A stretch of 64,000 nucleotides of DNA, taken from assembly GCF_000814845.2 (NCBI RefSeq), contig NZ_CP010431.2, positions 5,270,001 to 5,334,000 of the forward strand. The letters are read 5' to 3'. The DNA is from Pandoraea sputorum. Its GTDB lineage: Bacteria > Pseudomonadota > Gammaproteobacteria > Burkholderiales > Burkholderiaceae. Shown piece after piece: positions 63,101 to 64,000 of this stretch. Position numbers and translations under genes: made by a program. Under the pieces are notes generated by a model that did not search any database, was not told the DNA's origin, and saw nothing but the letters and a program-made list of their open reading frames with translations. Position 1 is the first letter of the stretch, and the number at the start of each line of letters is the position of its first letter.

Positions 63101-64000
63101 TGTACTTGTCGATGTGACGGATCTTCGAGATTTCCTTGAAGTCCAGCACCGGCTGCGACACTTCGAGACGCATCGGCGGGTTGATGTTGTTCGTGTCGAG
63201 CAGGTTCGGCTTCGGACCGATGAACGACACCAGCGACATCACCATGTTTTCGCGGATCGGGTCGATCGGCGGGTTCGTCACCTGCGCGAACAGCTGACGG
63301 AAGTAGTGATAGAGCGTCTTGTTCTTGTTGCTCATGACCGCGAGCGGGCTGTCGTTGCCCATCGAGCCCGTGGCTTCTTCGCCGTTGATCGCCATCGGCG
63401 TCATCAGCAACTTCACGTCTTCCTGCGTGTAGCCGAACGCCTGCTGCAGATCGAGCAACGGCGTGGCCGTGTCGTGATGCACACCCGCTTCCTCGACCTT
63501 GGAGTCGATCTCGTCGAGCTTGATACGCACGGCGTCGATCCAGCTCTTATAGGGCTTCGCGTTGGCGAGGTTGTCCTTGAGTTCCTTGTCGTCGATGATG
63601 CGCCCCTGATCCATGTCGATCAGGAACATCTTGCCCGGCTGCAGACGCCACTTCTTGACGATCTTCGACTCGGGGATCGGCAGCACGCCCGATTCCGAGG
63701 CCAGGATGACGACGTCGTCGTCCGTGATCACGAAACGCGCCGGACGCAGACCATTACGGTCGAGCGTCGCGCCGATCTGACGGCCATCGGTGAACGCGAT
63801 GGCGGCGGGGCCGTCCCACGGCTCCATCATCGCGGCGTGGTACTCGTAGAAGGCGCGGCGATTCTCGTCCATCAGCGTGTGCTGTTCCCAGGCTTCCGGG
63901 ATCATCATCATCACGGCGTGGGCGAGCGGGTAGCCGGCCATCGTGAGCATTTCAAGGCAGTTGTCGAACGATGCGGTGTCCGACTGGCCCGGGTAGATCA
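60186..64000 (-). CDS. gltB: Glutamate synthase large subunit (5' end outside window)
   Basis: About 1270 residues of a protein that is usually about 1500-1560 are present; the reading frame continues off the right edge ([16 protein letters not shown] is still coding). The amide transfer domain's end, the FMN domain ([20 protein letters not shown]), the [3Fe-4S] loop [15 protein letters not shown] and the C-terminal beta-helix domain are visible. It forms glutamate from glutamine and 2-oxoglutarate with GltD. Confidence 0.97.
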   Translation of the reverse strand, partial: IYPGQSDTASFDNCLEMLTMAGYPLAHAVMMMIPEAWEQHTLMDENRRAFYEYHAAMMEPWDGPAAIAFTDGRQIGATLDRNGLRPARFVITDDDVVILASESGVLPIPESKIVKKWRLQPGKMFLIDMDQGRIIDDKELKDNLANAKPYKSWIDAVRIKLDEIDSKVEEAGVHHDTATPLLDLQQAFGYTQEDVKLLMTPMAINGEEATGSMGNDSPLAVMSNKNKTLYHYFRQLFAQVTNPPIDPIRENMVMSLVSFIGPKPNLLDTNNINPPMRLEVSQPVLDFKEISKIRHIDKYTGGKFRSYELNICYPVAWGKEGIEARLASLCAEAVDAVKSGYNILIVSDRLTNREQVAIPALLATSAVHQHLVAQGLRTSTGLVVETGSAREVHHFALLAGYGAEAVHPYLAMETLAQIARKQGGDLTPEKAIKHFVKAIGKGLHKVMSKMGISTYMSYTGAQIFEAIGLSQELIQKYFQGTASNVGGIGIFEVAEEAVRLHRDAFGDNPVLANMLDAGGEYAFRIRGEDHMWSPDAIAKLQHSTRSNSYQTYKEYANLINDQSKRHMTLRGLFEFRVDPQRAIPLDQVEPAKDIVTRFATGAMSLGSISTEAHATLAVAMNRIGGKSNTGEGGEDPRRYRNELKGIPIKKGESLASIVGRDVIETDIELQDGDSLRSKIKQVASGRFGVTADYLVSADQIQIKMAQGAKPGEGGQLPGHKVTEYIGKLRYSVPGVGLISPPPHHDIYSIEDLAQLIHDLKNVNASSSISVKLVSEVGVGTVAAGVAKAKADHVVIAGHDGGTGASPLSSVKYAGTPWELGLAETQQTLVLNRLRGRIRVQADGQMKTGRDVVIGALLGADEFGFATAPLVVEGCIMMRKCHLNTCPVGVATQDPVLRKKFQGKPEHVVNYFFFVAEEVREIMAQLGIAKFDDLIGRADLLNTKSGVEHWKAKGLDFSRIFHLPEMEADVPRLHVETQDHGLAGALDHALIEKAMPALEKGEHVSFIQPVRNRNRTVGAMLSGEVAKRYGHEGLPQDTIHVQLKGTAGQSFGAFLARGITLDLVGDGNDYVGKGLSGGRIIVRPTNDFRGNAEDNIIVGNTVMIGAIEGEAFFNGVAGERFCVRNSGATAVVEGTGDHGCEYMTGGTVVVLGETGRNFSAGMSGGVAYVYDADGTFAAKCNTAMVALDPVLPHGEQERTVSQGLWHRGQTDEAQLRELIERHFQYTGSTRAKALLEDWDGARRKFVKVFPSEYKRALGEMAKAGDKQALAA

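Overview
The window looks like a chromosome segment of a GC-rich betaproteobacterium of the Burkholderiaceae, probably Pandoraea or a close relative. This rests on gene order and protein character: mlaFEDACB, an ABC pair, bolA, murA, his genes, hinT, tatABC, algW, Nif3-like, mscL, petABC and sspAB in one block. It is inference from recalled gene order, not from a search.

Positions 1 to about 19650 are the right part of an integrated P2-like (Peduovirus-type) prophage whose left end lies before the window. From left to right it holds: the end of a tail-fibre gene with three alternative 3' cassettes and short inverted repeats; a small tail protein; a shufflon-type (Rci-like) tyrosine recombinase; a Com regulator overlapping an adenine-type DNA methyltransferase; the tail operon FI, FII, E/E' (with a correctly phased -1 slippery site), T, U and D; a two-gene lower-GC insert (DUF3800 protein and an ORF6C-like membrane protein); the XRE repressor; an early operon with an Ogr-type late activator and small unknown genes; a primase/helicase; a DUF4224 protein; and an integrase next to an intact tRNA-Thr(UGU) gene. 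Two similar late-promoter regions, each with a TGTTGT-N13-ACAACA dyad, precede com and FI and fit control by the Ogr-like protein.

Positions 19649 to 64000 are core chromosome, mostly on the minus strand. They encode tRNA-Thr, the stringent starvation pair sspA/sspB, the cytochrome bc1 complex, MscL, a Nif3-family protein, an AlgW/DegS-like protease, Tat translocase, HinT, a complete histidine biosynthesis run except for HisZ and histidinol-phosphatase, MurA, BolA, an ABC exporter, the Mla lipid-transport operon, a GNAT protein, the thiamine operon thiO-S-G-E behind a TPP riboswitch, an SbmA/YddA-like transporter, an SDR, two MFS permeases, an oxidative uronate pathway (uronate dehydrogenase, lactonase, hexuronate permease), and glutamate synthase gltD and gltB. 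gltB runs off the right edge.

The most interesting part is the left 2.4 kb. Inversion at repeats lying exactly in the TANARTLG codons could swap the receptor-binding end of the tail fibre, and the likely recombinase is encoded next door. Each of the three cassettes carries one frame disruption, while I noticed no such defect in any gene elsewhere in the window.
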